From Mikania micrantha (Eukaryota > Streptophyta > Magnoliopsida > Asterales > Asteraceae), in contig CM018687.1 of the NCBI GenBank assembly GCA_009363875.1, positions 20,862,764 to 20,926,763 on the forward strand: 64,000 nucleotides of DNA, read 5' to 3'. The notes under the pieces are model-generated. The model was not told the DNA's origin and did no database searches. It worked only from the letters and a program-made list of their open reading frames with translations. Numbering within the stretch: position 1 is the first letter of the stretch; every line of letters starts with the position of its first letter. Of the stretch, positions 32,223 through 46,200 are shown piece after piece. Position numbers and translations under genes: made by a program.

Positions 32223-35200
32223 ATGTCTGATGAACAGCAAACAAATATCATCAATATCACGTCGTATTCTAACGCTAACCCTAACCCTAACCCTAACCCT
32301 CTGCCACTTCACACCGATGCCTCACAATACCCGTCTTGGATCGAATTTTATGGGTTGCAGGATCCATCTGCATCTGCATCTGCAGCTTCTTCGAGCGATA
32401 TGATTTCCCAAACTGCAAATGTAAATTCTTATGTATTCGTTTCTTTTTTTCTCATTTGGTTTATTAACTGCATTGGGTATTATGTATTGTTGATGCTTAA
32501 GTTATTTTATGCAGACAGGTTTATTGTGTATGAGCAAACTTTAGCTACCCTTTAATTTGTGTGATTGCATAACATATGTAGCATTCTGCTATATGCTGCA
32601 CTGCATCCTTTTTTGTGACATAAATAATAGCTGTAACATGCTATATAATGTTTGAATAGTGTATGTTGTTCCTGATTTAGAACTTTAATGACACATTAAG
32701 TAGTTTTTCTATATGTGTGGAGAATCGAGAGTGAAGACAATCAAATGAGACTGCGATGCATGCCTTTAGATTTCATTTTAATATAACGTGACATATTTAA
32801 CCGTATTCTACATTATGTTGTTTTGTTTTTTTGATTTATCAGTTAGTACATAACTGATAACTGAAAACTTTATATCTTGTTTGAAGGCTGTATGTTGTTC
32901 CTGATTTAGAACTGTAATAGTGTCTTATATGTATCAGCTGTTCCATTTGTTTTAAGACAATTAAATGAGACTGAGATGTATGCCTTTGGATTTTAAGACA
33001 ACATGAGACATTCAAACATATGCTTACAGTGGATTGTTTTTATTATGATTTATGAGGATGCACTGTACCTAGCTATATAACGTTTGAAGGGTGTATGCTA
33101 CAGGTGTTTGCGGTTTGGTTCGGCTGGTTTTTGACAAAAATTTTGGGTTGAACCGCTAAATTCGGTTTTAGGAAACGGCAAACCCGGGTTGGTTTTGTAC
33201 TTAATTTTTGATTTAGATCACATGTGAAACAAGGAAACTTGGAGGGCAAGGGATCTAATTTGAATTAGAGTTTGATTCGGTTTATAATTGGGTCTTGGGT
33301 AAGTTTGAGTTTTAGATAATTATTAAAGGGGTCATATTTATCTTGTTTGGTTTAGATAGGTTTATATGGTTTATTTAACTGTTTTATTAGGTATCAAATT
33401 TTGAGTAAGTTTCTTATTCTGAAGGTTTTTTCTGTTGTGTGATACTGCGATATTTAAATCTGATAACCATCGGTTGGATGGGAGGGTTGAACTAGTGGTT
33501 TTGACGGTTCTGTTTTGGCTGGTTGAACTGATTTTATTATCTACTTTTCTAAATCGTTAGTTTGTGTTAATATGGTTTATGAATATATTATATATACATA
33601 AATGCATGTGCTAAAAATGTAGATAGAAATAAATAAAAAGGTTAAATGGCGGTTCAGTTTATACATTTAGTTGCAAGTTCCAAACTGTTGGCCAGACCAT
33701 GAAACCTCCAAAACTGAACCGGTAACCGAATCTAGTAAATTGTAACCAGCTGAACTGGTTGTGGTTCAGTCAGTTCAGCGGTTTGGATCACTCACCCTTG
33801 TTAGTGATATCTTACATTAACCCACTAGTTAGGGTCTTTATGCTTAAATTGATTTGTAAGAGGCAAGGAACTAATTTAAGAAAGTTGGATAGATACCAAA
33901 AATAATCAGGATGTAGGTTTTAAATAAGAAATTCATGTTTGTGTTCTGCCATTACATATAAGCAGTGTGAAGTTGCACATATCAAATAAATTTTTGAGCT
34001 GGTTAATATTTAGTTTATCTATATGTACTTTCCATGTATGATGAAAATCGATATTTATATGTGGATTTACAAGTTATTTATTTCTTTTCAGACATTTCCT
34101 TATTTCATTCTTTGAAGTTTGGAATATGCAGGCCGGTAAAACTATGAGTGAGACTACAAGTAATGTCATAGTAACACCAATTCAACGTGAAGAAATTCGA
34201 CCCTTCAAATGTGAGGTTTGTAATATTACTTGTAATACTGAAGATCTGCTTGAGAAACATAAGAAAGGAAAAAAACACTCAAAAAGTTTGCAAAAGCTAG
34301 GTGATTCATCTGCCAATGCAACAAAAATGGTGCCACCACCTGTTGCAAGCGAAAGTTTAGTTGGAGATTTGGGGAATAAGCGGCATGGGCTAGTGCAACA
34401 TGGAGTTAGGGCTGAGTCAATACATTGTGACCTTTGCAATGTGGTATGCTATAATCAAGAAATATATCAAAAGCATGTTGTTGGAAAAAAGCATTCAGCT
34501 AAGGTAAACTAAATAAAGTTGGTCATTTGCTTTGGAAGCCTGATTTTTTTTTCTTTTTAATTTTGATTATTGAGTAATGACCGTTACAATCCCATGTCTG
34601 TTTATTTTTTTAATGTTTTGTTTGGACTGTTTTCCTTGATGCATCAAAGTATCAAACCCTCAATACATGGTTTTAAGAAACATGCCAGAGGCACCACTTA
34701 GGCACAAGGCTTTGTGCTTCTGACGGCGTGAGGTGGGGGTGGGGAGGGTACAAGAGGCGACTTTTTATAATTGGGTAGATTTTGTGCATCAAGAGGTTGT
34801 ACATGTGGCTTTTCAGGCTATACATAGAGGTTATTAAAAAAATCTTAATCATATATAGAGGCTATTTATATCTAATTTTTGGGTACATGATGGTTGATAT
34901 GAGAAATATAAAAGAAGTTATATAAACGCCTTGCGTACCTGATGCGTGCTCTAGGACCTTCTCACCTCAATGTGCTTTGCATTTTTTAAAACCAGGCTTC
35001 TATCTTATTTTATTAAAAAAAAAAAAGTTTTAATTTTTTATTACAATTTTGTATGTTTTTGATTACTTATAGACTGGACCTGTAAGCATATGTAGTTGTA
35101 TGTTGGCATGCAGGAAATCATCCAGCTGGCTTGTAAAAGTGGCTTCTTAGCCCCTACACAATATTCCAGCAGTGGTTCACAGAAGAAACTCAACACCTTT

Positions 35201-35584
35201 CAGTGTGAACTCTGCAATATCACCTGCACCAGTAATGAACTACTCAGGATGCACATAGCAGGGAAGAAACATGTCAATAAACTTAAAGAACATGGGCAAA
35301 TTCCAAATCTGCCTATCGTAAATTCAGAGTCCAACAAGGATGACACTGCCAATTCAGATGGAAGTAACCGGAACGGGAAGAGAGCGGGTAGTCATGAGGA
35401 TGTGCAGTCTAAGAAGCAGAGGGTTTTGCAAGGAGGGGCACCATTAAACGCTATAAGAACTTGTACCTTGTGCAATGTTGTTTGTAACAGCCCCACTGTT
35501 TTTATTGCCCACCTTGCTGGTCAGAAGCATGCTGCTATGGTTGTGAAAAAAGTAGAAACTCTGACAAATGGTCAAGAATCTTGA
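32223..35584 (+). CDS. U1-type C2H2 zinc-finger protein, three exons
   Basis: Exons 32223-32420, 34132-34503 and 35114-35584, all phase 0 with GT-AG junctions, give 346 residues. Four widely spaced fingers of the U1/matrin type (CX2CX12HX5H) are present: C93/C96/H109/H115, C165/C168/H181/H187, C221/C224/H237/H243 and C307/C310/H323/H329. Each has the GKKH or GQKH core typical of double-stranded-RNA-binding fingers of the ZNF346 type. A basic stretch (GKRAGS, SKKQRV) between fingers three and four may be a nuclear signal. Exon 1 encodes an Asn-Pro repeat and a serine/alanine-rich segment. RNA binding is inferred from the family. Exon 1 to exon 2 spans 1.7 kb, much of it transposon. Not among the symbols I can name. 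Confidence 0.85.
32278..32302 (+). repeat. in-frame CCCTAA-type microsatellite in exon 1
   Basis: Four to five tandem AACCCT units inside the coding sequence encode the Asn-Pro repeat. The unit resembles the human-type telomere repeat, not the seven-base CCCTAAA of most plants, and is too short to be a telomere relic with confidence. Confidence 0.8.
33103..33797. mobile_element. probable hAT-like element in intron 1 of the zinc-finger gene
   Basis: A block rich in 'ggtttggttcgg' and 'aactggttgtggttcag' words with weak inverted similarity between its ends (CAGGTGTTTGCGG and CAAGGGTGAGTG on opposite strands). No target duplication is clear. It has no coding capacity. Confidence 0.4.
34668..34997. 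mobile_element. MITE in intron 2 of the zinc-finger gene
   Basis: Ends form imperfect inverted repeats, CATGGTTTTAAGAAAC at the left and CCTGGTTTTAAAAAATGC on the opposite strand at the right. The interior contains 'ggcacaaggc' and 'gcctt' words. A piece of similar wording occurs at about 40030-40105. Confidence 0.55.
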
Positions 35585-37249
35585 ACACCCTTTCCTCATT
35601 TGGTAATTTGTTATTAAAATCATAATGGTTATTGTATCACTAGATATGATTCTGACCCTCTTATGAGTTTGAGACAATATGAGGAATGAGTCTAACAAAG
35701 CTAATGAGTTCTTGCTTCACTTTATATATGTACATACATATAGGGATCCATTCAAACGAAAATCACTTGTATAGAACTAAAAGGAATCATTTACAGCTAT
35801 ATAATTTAACAAGTATGAAGTAATTTTCTTTTAAAGTAAGGAGAGATTTTTTTATTTCATTTAAATCATATGGTTATAAATAGAGGATGTTTAATTGAGA
35901 ATTAATGTTAGTTGAGACTAAAAGAATCATTTATAACCATGTGATTTGAAGGGCAAAAAGGTAATTTTTTAAAGTAGAAAGAAGTTACTTTTATATTAAT
36001 TGAATTACGTGGTTATAAATGGTTCTCTTAGGTTTTCACACAACTTATTTCAATTTCTTAAAAAATGTCGGTACCATGAGGGCATGTATACCTAAGCAAA
36101 TTAACACTAAATAACTGTCTAATAATGGTTAAACAATCATTTGTAACTACCAACCAAACAGATGTGTATATCCTTTCTAAGCATGATGTTTTGGTTTGAC
36201 TTTTCACCTATTTTTACTTTCTTTTTTGACTCCTGAATTATAGAGACAAAACCATTAAGCTCTTGAGTTAAAGAAGGCATTTGATCCAAAGTCTCACCAC
36301 ATCCTGATGACAAAGGTTTGTATTGTGAAGTGAATTCTAATGTTAAAGCATATAATGATAGGGTTATAGATATCTTAAATTATATCAAGGACGTTAAGGA
36401 GCAAGTAATGTGGTAGCATACATGATAAAGAGTATGTATATAACTTTAGGTGTAACATTGAATGAATATTAGACGAGCAATAATCATATGTATAAGTATG
36501 ATGAACAATAGTAACTTAAAGTTTTAACATGTAAGATGGTTGATCATCAGACATCTCATGACCCTAAGTTCATCAAATCTTTAAGCTCTAGAAATTTTTT
36601 TCTGTCTTATCTCTTTTATTAATTAGTAATTGACTTTTATATTAAATTAAATATTAATGATTTTAAATAATAAAATTATACAATTAAATATCAAATATAT
36701 AAATCTTATAAGAAAATTTCAATTACATAATATATTAAAATATAGCTTTATAATTCTTAAATTTTTATCAGTTGTAATTTATTATATTTGTATTTGTTAT
36801 TTATTATTTTATCAATAATAATCTTCACAAAAAAAATTGTTTATAACATACTAGATTTATTCAACTCATGTAACACACGGGTTTCTAACCTAGTTCATGA
36901 AAAAATAAGATCTGAAATTATCAAAAGTAAAAACAAGAGCAAGGATCTCATTTACTATCAAGTTATAATTTCTCATGAGCATCATGTGAAGTCCAATCAG
37001 AAGTAGTCATATTGAGGCATCAACAAACTTATGTATCAACTCAAATGCCTCTAGACACTCCTTTGAGAACAAAAAAAGGCACATCCTTTTCTAGAATGTC
37101 ATGTATCTTAAAATCTTTGATAAATCTTCTGAAAAAATAATACACAAGAAACTCAAACCATCAAATGTTAATGTTTCATTTAACCCCCCCAAAAAAAAAT
37201 TGTAACTTGTATGATTATGAAATACATCCCAAAATTAAGAGAATATAAG
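35585..37249. other. intergenic spacer between convergent host genes
   Basis: AT-rich DNA between the 3' ends of the zinc-finger and helicase genes. The part 35765-36045 folds back on itself: AGAACTAAAAGGAATCATTT at the left matches the complement of the right end near 36000-36040, suggesting a decayed MITE. Both genes must terminate here. No further gene is supported; the ORF at 36788-37006 is low-complexity and AT-driven. Confidence 0.55.
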
Positions 37250-40200
37250 TCAAGAACTTGTGTCTTTTGAAACCTTGTCACCATCTTCATTTGTACCACT
37301 ATTGATGTTTGTTATATGATAAGCACTTCCCGGGACATTAACAAGAAGTTCACTATCAATCGTTTTGCATTCATAACGGTCCTGAAAATTATAAAAAAAA
37401 ATTATAAAAAAAATTAATAAAAATGCTCATCCCACATTATGAAAAGTTAGAGGTCGGCTTCATCTCATTTACCTGTACGCACAAAGAAACCAGACAGTAG
37501 TCATTCAAAAGTGCATATAAATCCATTAAAGTATAAAACCTCATAAAGTGATTTAATAAAGAGTTAAATCATATTTGTAGGAGAGGGTTCTCTTTAGAAC
37601 TCTAATATAACATTAACTATGAGAGTTCTTTTTCTTATACATGTTTACACATTTCTAAAAAAGTTTTCACAAAAATAAATGATAACTTTTAGTTTTGTGA
37701 GAATCGTAAAATAGTTCTGTTTTATTTACACATGCATAAGCATGAGCAAATAAGTTATCTGAGTTATTACATGATTTTTCATAGACACATATGTATGGCT
37801 GTATGCATATATACACATATGTATACATATGGATATATTAGTGTGTGTGTGTATCTATAATGATATATTGAAATGAGAACCACTAAGTTAAGAAACAAAA
37901 AAATAACATTAGAGCTATAAGTTTAAGAGTGATATGTAATTTTCCTCTACTTTAATTTTAAAATAAAAAACCATACAATCATAAATGCTTTTTTAATATT
38001 CAACTAATATTAGTTTTCTAATTGTGCACCCTCATATATGTATATATTTAATGTGGACCACATTTTTATGTATCATATGAAAATTCGATCTTAAAGAGAA
38101 AACTCTTAAACCCTATTTGGGTCTTCATTTTAGAATCTTAAAAATAAATATGTGGTCCACGTTAAAACTAATTTTTTAATTCATACCCTATTTTTTATTC
38201 AACTTTAATGTTGACCTCATATTTATTTTCAAGATTCCAAATAGAAAGTCTAGATAGAGTTAGAGTTTAAAGGTTTCCTCTTTAAGATCAAGTTTTCACA
38301 TGATAAAATCTCTCTCTCTCTCTATATATATATATATAGAGAGAGAGAGATAGGAGAAGGATAAATTGAAAACTTACTGAGTTAAGAAAACTTGTTAAAG
38401 CCCATTGTAACATTCAAAAACTTTCTACTTTTTTGTGTTTAGGTATGCAATATATGTTGTTATAAGAAAATATAAAGTTATAAATAAAAAAAAGTTAAAT
38501 GCGTTTATTACACATATGTTCATATTTGGTTTTACTGTTACACAATGTACAAACGCCATTTTGTAACATATATGTAACTACTTATCATTTTTTTTCTTAT
38601 TTTTTAATTTTATTATAATAACATATATTGTATACTTAACTACAAAAAAGAAAAAAAAATCGAATTTTACACTAGGTTTTCACAGGTTTTCTCAACTCAA
38701 GTTTTCAAATTATCGTTTGTGTGTGTAAATGTTTTTTACATTAACTTTTAAAACTTTATAGGGGTAAAATTGTCTTTTATGAATTTGTATTGTCTCTAAA
38801 TACAAAGAGTAATTGGATAATGTTATAAATAGCAAATATTAATTATACAATTTCATATTTCCTGTAGTTTATAAACTTATATTTAATTGTTTAAGCATTT
38901 ACGAGTGTCTATGTTAGTGTTTGGTGTTCCCCATTGCATCATGCAAGCAACCTTCTAGTGTGTGTTATTTTGAATACCTTTTGCTTGTCTGGAATGGTTT
39001 TAAGGTTGGCCAGCAAACGGTTAAGTTGTTTTTTGGCCTTGGCTCTTTCTGACCGTCGTTCCGAGCATTGAGCTGCTGTAACTTCGGCATGACATGCAAT
39101 ACAAAGTGTTCTCATATTCTCTAGTCTACATTCACCTGGAAAACACAAGTGAACAGAAGCTTTAAACAAGGTTGACAAAATAATTAGGTAGGGTAACTAG
39201 CCAAAGTTAGTAATTTTGGTGCAGCTATTGGTATTAAAAAATATGAGACCCACAAAAGTCACCGGTCCCTGTTCGAAGCGCAAAGTGTCCCGCTTTTCGT
39301 ACGTGAGAGGCACAAGATAATTATATAGTTTTTCTAAACATTTTTTCATAGAAACAACCTACAAAAATATGTAGATACAATTTAATACGTAAATTAAATC
39401 TATGTACCATAAAAAGCTAAAAATAGTATTTATAGCTATATATAGGTTTTTAATATTTTTAGGTTTCATTTATTAAATACAACCTAAAAGAGAAGAATCT
39501 GTATTATTTGTGTACATGAAATAAAACCTGAAAACAAGAAAAAAACAAATAAACAAATTTAAAGTAAGTTTAGGGTAAAATTTAAGAAAAACTCTAACTT
39601 CAAGGGTAAAAATTATAATTTATTTGAAATACACCACATGGATTCATCTTAAAACTATAAAGAATCAGTCAGTTCCACTCCATATTTCTCACCATTCTTC
39701 ATCGTTGTTCTTCATGGCCATTCTTAAGGTAAGTCTTCATCGCACATCTCCTTCGATTTGAGACATAAGCCTCTAGCTAGAGAAAGAGCGACCGAAGATC
39801 CGTTCGTTCTTTTTTCTCTGACAGATGGTCAGAACTTCATCTGGGTTCGAATCCTACTGAGAGGTCCACTAGAGATCAGAAATTGTTGAAGAAACAACAA
39901 GATCTTTCTTTTCTCAGGCGATCGGAAAATCAAGAAATGTTTAATCTATTCAAGATAATTACGTATTTCGACGGAAGGCAAGCGCCTTCTGTACAGCATG
40001 AGCCTTAACCAACAACTCAATAAGCCTGGATAGCCCACCCCTGATGTCGCCATGCGCCAAGACGCAGCTCAGGTGCACTTTTTAAACCAAGCTACAGGTC
40101 CAAGCACCTTTTTATGTTGTCAAAGGTAATCTAAAAGAGCGCCTAGGCAACCGGGAGAGGCAAGGCCAGACAGGTCTGGACATCAAGGCACCCAGGAAAG

Positions 40201-43200
40201 TTCCAGCCAAATTCCATATTAAACTGGTCTAACAATAAATGTGTGTTACCAGACTCGCTAACAGACATGACACCCTTTGCCCAAGGAATCCACGTAAGGC
40301 CTTGCAGCTTCAATTTATTAAAAATACACTTTGACATTTTCAGCCAATGCATTTAGTGATATGTCCTGTAAGGTTTTGTGTTTACCTGTTTAGTTTAGTT
40401 GTATGTGATTATATGTTGTGATCTTTGTGTAGCAGTTATCTGATGTGTGTATGAAAAGAATATACATGTAAATGTAAAAAAACGAAGACAAAAATAAAAT
40501 AAAAAGGCGGTTCCATGAGCCGATGACTCCTCCGAAGCAGCCTCTCTATCCTATTTTAGGTAGGCGTAAGGTTTGTCTTCATCCATATTCCAAATCCCAC
40601 TCAAAGTGGGATTTTACTGAATAAGGTTGTTGTACCCACTAGTAATTAAAAAAAAATTTGTTTAAAGTGAGTCGAAATTGTGAACTTTATTTAAAACCAA
40701 AGTATATTTTCATCTTCATCTACAACAATTCCTGCAAGATAAGTAAATAACAACTAAAGGTGATCTTTCAAGATTGTTTTTCGAAAGAGAAAGATGCATA
40801 AAAATAGATGGGTATAATTGATTTTTAAATTATTAGTAGTATTATTTTAGTTTTTCATTACTTTGAGCACATTTGTCATTTTGCAATCTTTTAGCATATA
40901 TTTGCCCTAAGCCTGGATAAACAAAGTAGATACATACTTACGGAGCCTATAAAGTTATAAAAGAAAAATCGGCCTTCATAAAAATCGTTAAATAATACGG
41001 TGACCTCCAGTCCTCCACATGTCACCCTTTGAAAATTCTATATTGCATTAATTATGATAAAATATATTATGATAATTCATAACAACAATCTAGCTTTTCT
41101 GAATAGAGTGAGGATGCAATAAAAGTTCACTTCAACTTAAGTTCCTTTTTAGCTAATTTTTGTTTCACACATCCAACCTGTTAGAGACAAAATATACCTA
41201 TAGTTGACCCGCTCAAAAGCAAATGGGTCAAAACTGCAAGCATTATTTCAATTTATATCTGACAAGTCAATAGTATGAAATTATGAAAACATTAGACTTA
41301 ATTAAAAGGAAGAAGTTTAGAAAAAAATACCTCCCCCACGATATACTGGCACAATGTGATCTGCATGCCATGCATTGCCTTCTGTTGGATCATTGATGAG
41401 TTTTTCAAGTCTAGAAAAGTTAAGAAAAAAAATTAATCAATGAAATGATTAGAACGGGACAATAAGGAAAAAAATTATAAACCAGCAAGACACTTGATGT
41501 AAAAACTCACAAATTTTTACGTGCTGCCAGTTTCGGGACTCTTTTAACAACAAATTCTCTACGCTTCTCTAGGGACAAAGGTTTTATATTCTTCACTAGT
41601 TTTCGACAATCAAGATGACAATTTGTGCATATGCCATGTTCAATTTGAGCAAGCCCCTGCAAAACCCATTTTGAAACTAGAACAAAATATCATCCAACCA
41701 AAAAATATGAAATATAATATATATATATATATATATATAGGGATTAAATCCTATGAAAACCCGATCTTAGAGAGAAAACCCTTAAGCCCTATGTGAGCCA
41801 TTGATTTGGAATCTTGAAAATAAATATGTGGTCCACATTAAAAACGATTTGTTTATTCAAAACCCAATTTTTTATTCATGTTTAATTTGGACCACATATT
41901 TATTTTCAAGATTACAAATCAATGGCTCACATAGGATTTAAGGGTTTTCTCTCTAAGATCGAGTTTTCATAGGATTCATTCCCTATATATATATATATAT
42001 ATAATATTATATCCCTGACCTGCCGTAGGTATCTATTACTAGTTCTTAAGCGATATTCTTCATAACACTCCAAATCACAAAACAAATCCTCAAAGAATTC
42101 AGGCTCCATGGCACTCTTTTTCCTGGAAATGTGAGAGAGCAATTTCAACCCGAGTACTAGAAACTTACCAAATAGGTATTCTTTAACTTTAAAATGTGTC
42201 ATATTCGGTAAACCTACAAACCAACTGAATATGGAACTAGTCAAAAGTGAATAAATTAAGGGAAAATAATTATAGTATTATGATACAGTTTTCGTAAACA
42301 TATTTGATTAAATAACTCTATAAAGTTCAATAAGAAAAGTAACAGGAAAGTTTGCAGGTGAAATACGAGTTGACCGGTATTAAAATCCCTCATTCCCGAA
42401 ACCCATTTCAACCCACCTATTTTGCCACCTACATGATTTTAGGTTAGCAGCTCAAAAAATGACTTTAGGTTAACTTCAAATCAACTTACTTGCAACTTTT
42501 TTGACAGAGTTTACAAAGTGGACCAGTAAGAGTCCAACCCTGAAGGTATTTTCTTTCTTTTTTGCCATGAAAGATGGAAATATTCTTCCATGCAGCATTA
42601 GAGGGGAGGGGGTGGCTTATATCATCTAGTGATGTTCCACGCTTCTTACTTCCACCTTTTAGCAACCCCTGTTTGATAATAACATATAGAATGTCACTGG
42701 ATCTATGTACCAAAATGTGTATACAAAAATTAACGAGTTTGAGACATACGTCTTTATCATGATTTTGGCTTTCATTCATCAGACACAACTCAATAGCCAA
42801 AGGAAGTTGAAGAGGCTTGTTGTATAACTTGCTTTGCTCAATGGGCCTCAGACAGTTCCATTGTTTAAGAAAACTTACTAAAGCAGGCCTGTATATGGAA
42901 TCATCCTTGATACATTTAGGATTAAATCTTTTGTCATCAACAGATGGATTTTTTGTCTCGAGTTCCTCGGGTCGGAAATTTTTAAACAACGGGGTAGGCC
43001 TTGCTTCCACTCCATGTATACATGAATACAAGTGGATTCTTCCAGTGTATTTACTGACCTGGAAAAAAAAGTAAAACTGAGTAAGTTATCAAATGCAATA
43101 AACAGTATGTTTCACAGGTTTGGACTGGTGAGGCCATTTCAAGAACTGCATTACCAATTTATGCAGATAATGGTAAATACAAACCTTCATCATTTTGGCA

Positions 43201-46200
43201 ATGCAACCCTTGAACTTTTTCCCATTGTTTTGTCATGTGTGTGTATACACACAACACCACCACCTACCCAATAAAATCCCATATTGTCGGGTCTGGGTGG
43301 GGGGAGAGAGGAAGACATACCTTATCCCTACGGACCCTACCCCAATGAGGTAGAGAGGGTGCTTCATAAGAGACCCCCGGCTTAGAAAATCATTTTTTTT
43401 TCATAACATACCACAAACAACCAGTGTTGTAAAAATCGGGATTAATCGACCGATTAATCTGGATTAATCGCTAGTCGGACCTAAGCCGATTAAATTTTGC
43501 CTAATCGACTAAAAAATCGCTAGTTGGATTAATCGAATGATCGGTCCAAGGGCAAAAAATCGGTCAACAACGCAAAAAATTGGTCAACAGGGCAAAAATT
43601 TCGGTCCAAGCCCAAAGAAATTTTGATTTTTCTTCTTCCCGGTCTCAGTCGACTCCCAAAATCACAATCGATTGGTCAAAAAGCAGCTACGCATGATCAG
43701 TCTCAGTCGACTCTCAAGGATGCTTATGTTAATGTTTGAATTGTCAAGTACTTTGTTTATTATCTTTATTAGAAAAATATTTGAATTTTGAAGTATTATA
43801 TTTATATTGATGTTTGTATTTGTATGTGTATATATTAAATTTTGAAAATTTCAATATAAAAATTCCAATCCGATTAATCGCTAGTCCCTACCTCGCCGAC
43901 CGACTAGCAATTTCTCCAACAATGCAAACAACCAACATATAACATCACACACAGATGCATAACTCAGCCTAACACAAAGGTGCATATAGATACATACAGT
44001 CATATATATAGATACATAAACAGCTGATCATCATAGGCAAAACACACAAGATGGCAAAATTATCAAAGTATGCAAAATCCAATCCAATCCAATCTAACCT
44101 ACGATGCACCCATGTAAGCAAGCAGAGCACACACATATCCAACACACGATCATGTTTCACATGGACCTCCAAGACTAAGTTCCTACCTAAAACTTATTCC
44201 ACTAACCTATCTTCAACCAATCTATTCATCTTCGCTTTTATCCTACGTCTCCAGGAACTCCCATCATTGATCATGTCCGGGAGATGCAACTCTAGCAAAT
44301 CCTGACAAATCTGCTCCTCCCACGTCAACCTGGGTGTAGCATCCCCAATATTTTCAAGATCTTTCTTCTTTATTAATCTTTATTATATTATATAATTTAT
44401 AAAATGTCCAAGTGTTGGAACATGAATATAAGAAATAAACTAGTTATATTTACCAAACTAAGTTATGATCCATAAGATAGGATTTTATATTTTAAAGCCA
44501 AATATTTTTACTTAATCTTAAATTTTTATCTATTATTTTTTTAAAAGAAAATTGTTGGTGATACACGAATTAACTAAAATAGCCAATTCGTTTAACAATT
44601 TAAAATATATTATAGATAAAGTGGTAACAGTTTATGAGAATAATTAGTCGGTTTTGTTGGAAATTATTTTTGAAGTAATTAAGATAACTTTTATAAAATA
44701 TTATGTACCCCAAAATGTATCTATACTAACTCGTTTTTACCCACTTTATACCACATATCACTAATATATATCTATATTTAACACCTCACCGTTACATGTA
44801 TATAATTGGTTTAAGTGTGAGGCACTCTAGGAGGCTTAGCTTCTAAAAAGTCAAGGCACTTAGCAATAGCTTCTGCCTCTCATCACTTGTGATGAGGAAT
44901 TACAAGTACGTCATGTGTTTAACACCTCACCGCTTATGCAACGGTAATATCTCCCTCATTTTGGAGTGGTGTGACAACATGTTTGAAGATTTTTGCCCCG
45001 TTAGTCAAAGTCCTCCGAATGGTAGATGCGGATTGGAAGCCTTCTATGGGTTTTATATACGGTGAGCTTGAAAAAGCAAAAAATGAAATTAAGAAAGCTT
45101 TGAATGACAATAAAACTGCATTCGATCCTATTATGGATATCATCTCCAACAAATCATCCAATAGACTTGATACGTGCTTACATTTGACGGCTTACATTTT
45201 AAACCCGTATTATTTTTATAATAATCCGGAGGTACGAGATGATTTAAATGCCAATGATGCGGTTGTTGATTTTGTTGGTGTTTTATTTCCCAAAGACTAT
45301 GAAAAGCAAAAGGAAATCTTGTCAGTCGAGTTGCCAATCTACAAGCGTAAGCAAGGAAAATTTGATCGTCCAATCGCACTTAAAGGATGTGAAGTTAACG
45401 ACGATGCATTTGATCCGGGTAATAGTAATACAAATTTCAAAAATTAACAATATATTTGTCAATTTAATAAATGTTTGCATAAATATTGTAGCAAATTGGT
45501 GGGAAACATATGGCAACTCAACTCCAAATTTGAAAAGGATTGCCATGAGGATACTTTCTTTGACTACGAGTTCATCGGGATGTGAAAGAAACTGGAGCAC
45601 ATTTGAAGGGGTTAGTTAAACATTAAACTTTAATACTATAGTAAATGTTTCCTACTATATTATAAATTTATTATTGAATTTTTTGTTTACTTTTGAACTT
45701 CTTAGGTACATACTAAAAAAAGAAATAGATTAGACCCAACAAAATTGAATGATCTTGTTTTTGTTCAATTTAATGCCAATTTGATGGAGAAAAACAAGAA
45801 AAGGAAGATGAGAAATCATGAGGTGCTTCTATCTGATGATGGTAGTATGGCAAAAGAATGGGTTGTTGATGATGCAGATGAAGAAATTGAACCGGGGCTA
45901 ACCTATGGGATGGTTAGTGAAGCTGCTGGTGTTGATGAAGTTTTGGGTACTCGAACAAGTGCAAGGATAAATACAAGGGCAAGTGCATCTAGAGAACTTT
46001 TTGATGAAGATTTTGAGTCAGGGGATGAAGAGGAAGTAGAGGAGGTGGAAGTAGATGAGGAGGATGATTATGAGTCGGATGGTGTTGAAATTATTGAACA
46101 ATATGGGCAGGATGACGATGAATTTTGAACTGTTTGATTATGGAAGTATTTGAACAATTTGATTTTGACAGTACAACCACCTTACCCAGTATATTCCCAC

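Larger units (their letters stand above)
38978..42668 (-). other. HNH nuclease and cysteine-rich module (exons 18-22)
   Basis: The nuclease half is spread over five exons. Exons 18-19 hold CKLCQKSC and FCDLECYEEYRLRTSNRY, a probable zinc-binding element. Exon 20 adds CTNCHLDCRKLV. Exon 21 holds the first catalytic strand HADHIVPVYRGGG and exon 22 the second half, ECRLENMRTLCIACHAEVTAAQC. The metal-binding His and the CxxCH cluster are intact, so the nuclease looks active. Its two halves are separated by a 2.2-kb intron. Confidence 0.88.

Noticed and set aside
36788..37006. ORF in the spacer between host genes
   Set aside because: AT-driven, lysine/isoleucine-rich and without motif.
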